DNA from: a virus
IMG/VR virus record: IMGVR_UViG_3300036787_000274
Span: 1 to 23,023 of that record
Strand: one strand, 5' to 3'
DNA: 23,023 nt
The notes under the pieces were generated by a model, which was given only the letters and a program-made list of their open reading frames with translations, searched no databases and was not told the origin of the DNA. Made by a program: the position numbers and the translations under genes. Of the stretch, positions 22,701 through 23,023 are shown one piece after another (position 1 is the stretch's first letter; each line of letters begins with the position of its first letter).

Positions 22701-23023
22701 AGGAGTGTCTGGATCCTTGGCGGCGACGGCTGGGCCTACGACATCGGCTACGGCGGGTTGGACCACGTGCTGGCGAGCGGGCGCGACGTCAACGTGCTCG
22801 TGCTCGACACGGAGGTGTACTCCAATACCGGCGGGCAGATGTCCAAATCCACGCCGCGGGGGGCGGTGGCGAAGTTCGCGGCGGGCGGCAAGCCGCTCGC
22901 AAAGAAGGATCTCGGGTTGATCGCCATGACGTATGGGAACATTTACGTGGCCAGCGTCGCGATGGGCGCAAAGGACGAGCAGACACTGCGCGCCTTTTTG
23001 GAGGCCGAATCCTATCCCGGCCC
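19794..23023 (+). CDS. nifJ: Pyruvate:ferredoxin (flavodoxin) oxidoreductase, 3' end outside window
   Basis: The single-chain enzyme oxidises pyruvate with CoA to acetyl-CoA and CO2, reducing ferredoxin or flavodoxin; it is cytoplasmic and oxygen-sensitive. From ATG 19794 the frame stays open to the window end (1,076 codons of about 1,170-1,200 usual). The N-terminal domain starts LTLDGNEAVAHVAYRLNEV and has YPITPSSTMAE and the QSEGGAAGSVHGAL motif. Two 4Fe-4S clusters: CIQCLKCVAICP (from Cys697) and CTGCALCVDVCP (from Cys753). A CAGCGETPY motif (Cys827, Cys830) and the thiamine-diphosphate site GGDGWAYDIGYGG (about 974-986), with VYSNTGGQMSKSTP, follow. No Shine-Dalgarno is evident. It is a host core gene, not part of the element. 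Confidence 0.96.
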   Translation, partial: MSTRQKLTLDGNEAVAHVAYRLNEVMAIYPITPSSTMAEFCDQWASEHKNNLWGTIPSVVTLQSEGGAAGSVHGALQTGSLATTFTASQGLLLMIPNMFKIAGELLPAVFHVTARAVAAHALSIFGDHSDVMAVRSTGWAMLASASVQEATDFALIAQAATLRSRIPFVHFFDGFRTSHEVQKIEMLTEADLRALISDELIAAHRARAMSPDRPVLRGTAQNPDAYFQAREACNPFYAACPGIVQDVMNQFAKVVGRTYEPYQYVGAPDADRIIVLMGSGCETAHETADYLIKRGERVGVLKVRLYRPFDVRKFVEALPSSVKSLAVLDRTKEPGATGEPLYQDVITAVAEALMTGIGRLKMMPRIVGGRYGLSSKEFTPAMVKAVFDNLAQAQPKNHFTVGISDDVSNTSLPVDSEFSTEPDSVIRALFYGLGADGTVGANKNSIKIIGEGTDNYAQGYFVYDSKKSGSMTVSHLRFGPEPIRSTYLVSRANFVACHLPAFLEKYDMTKPLVPGGTFLLNTPYSKDEVWSKLPTPLQESLIAKKANFYVIDASKVARDSGMGGRINTIMQVCFFALSGVLSREKAIEAIKYSIKKTYGKKGEEVVAMNLKAVDNTLEHLHQVPLSQRANGTGGLLPPVTPNAPRFVKEVLGRLAAGEGDDLPVSVFPCDGTFPTATAQYEKRNLAQDIPVWDEKICIQCLKCVAICPHATIRAKVYEPGALDGAPAGFKRTDARVPEFKGMKFTLQVAAEDCTGCALCVDVCPARNKAEAKLKAINMQPQAPLRAQESANWDFFLALPESDRRKLKTTQLRQQQLMRPLFEFSGACAGCGETPYIKMLSQLFGDRAVIANATGCSSIYSGNLPTTPYCVDKGGRGPAWCNSLFEDNAEFGLGFRVSIDKQREFAGELLAKLAPQLGDDLASGILHASQTDETGIHEQRERVAALKQKLAKLDAPEAKLLLSVADTLVRRSVWILGGDGWAYDIGYGGLDHVLASGRDVNVLVLDTEVYSNTGGQMSKSTPRGAVAKFAAGGKPLAKKDLGLIAMTYGNIYVASVAMGAKDEQTLRAFLEAESYPG

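Noticed and set aside
20064-22766. A 900-residue open frame on the minus strand
   Set aside because: It is antisense to the well-supported oxidoreductase frame, a GC-codon-bias shadow with Arg/Gly/His-rich text and no recognisable domain.

Overview
The window is GC-rich bacterial chromosome carrying a complete-looking integrated element of about 14.1 kb, flanked on its right by a defence cluster and then a core metabolic gene. The host is probably a member of the PVC group (Verrucomicrobiota or a relative). This rests only on resemblance: the integrase C-terminus, dispersed GC hairpins, an anaerobic-type pyruvate:ferredoxin oxidoreductase, and genes often lacking a clear Shine-Dalgarno. I hold it with low to moderate confidence.

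Layout. Positions 1-345 are intergenic DNA with GC hairpins and a promoter that drives a tRNA-Asn gene (346-420). The last 27 bp of that tRNA (394-420) are repeated exactly at 14523-14549; these are attL and attR of an element inserted in the tRNA 3' end. Rightward inside it are: a tyrosine integrase; an unknown protein; an excisionase-type HTH protein; a ParB-like/zinc-ribbon protein; a DnaB/RepA-like ATPase followed at once by an iteron array (candidate origin); small proteins and a nuclease remnant; a terminase small subunit; helical and small proteins; an M41-like stand-alone metalloprotease; a second terminase small subunit; a full terminase large subunit; and two or three small proteins. 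Three leftward cargo genes follow: a conserved protein of unknown function, a zinc-ribbon superinfection-immunity (T4 Imm-like) membrane protein, and a zinc-ribbon membrane protein. The right end is a gene-free stretch with inverted repeats, three copies of a 16-bp repeat, and an AT-rich promoter region.

No portal, capsid, protease-scaffold fusion, tail or lysis gene is recognisable in the element, yet it encodes integration, replication and DNA-packaging functions. I read it as a phage satellite that carries its own terminase, with a decayed prophage as the alternative.

The most striking detail is the integrase gene. Its apparent native ATG and promoter lie at the far right end (promoter 14435-14463, ATG 14495), in exactly the frame that would continue through the 27-bp core into the integrase ORF once the ends are joined in the excised circle. 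In the integrated state the ORF instead opens inside the tRNA. The gene is therefore probably reassembled across attP, a built-in circular-form expression switch. The same repeat (CTAAAGRTTCRCTAAA) sits just inside both ends and looks like an arm-type integrase or control site.

Right of attR, all leftward, are an AbiEi/AbiEii toxin-antitoxin pair and a 955-residue TOTE-type primase-helicase-nuclease protein, with a C-terminal remnant of an ATPase gene upstream. The window ends within the pyruvate:ferredoxin (flavodoxin) oxidoreductase gene on the + strand.
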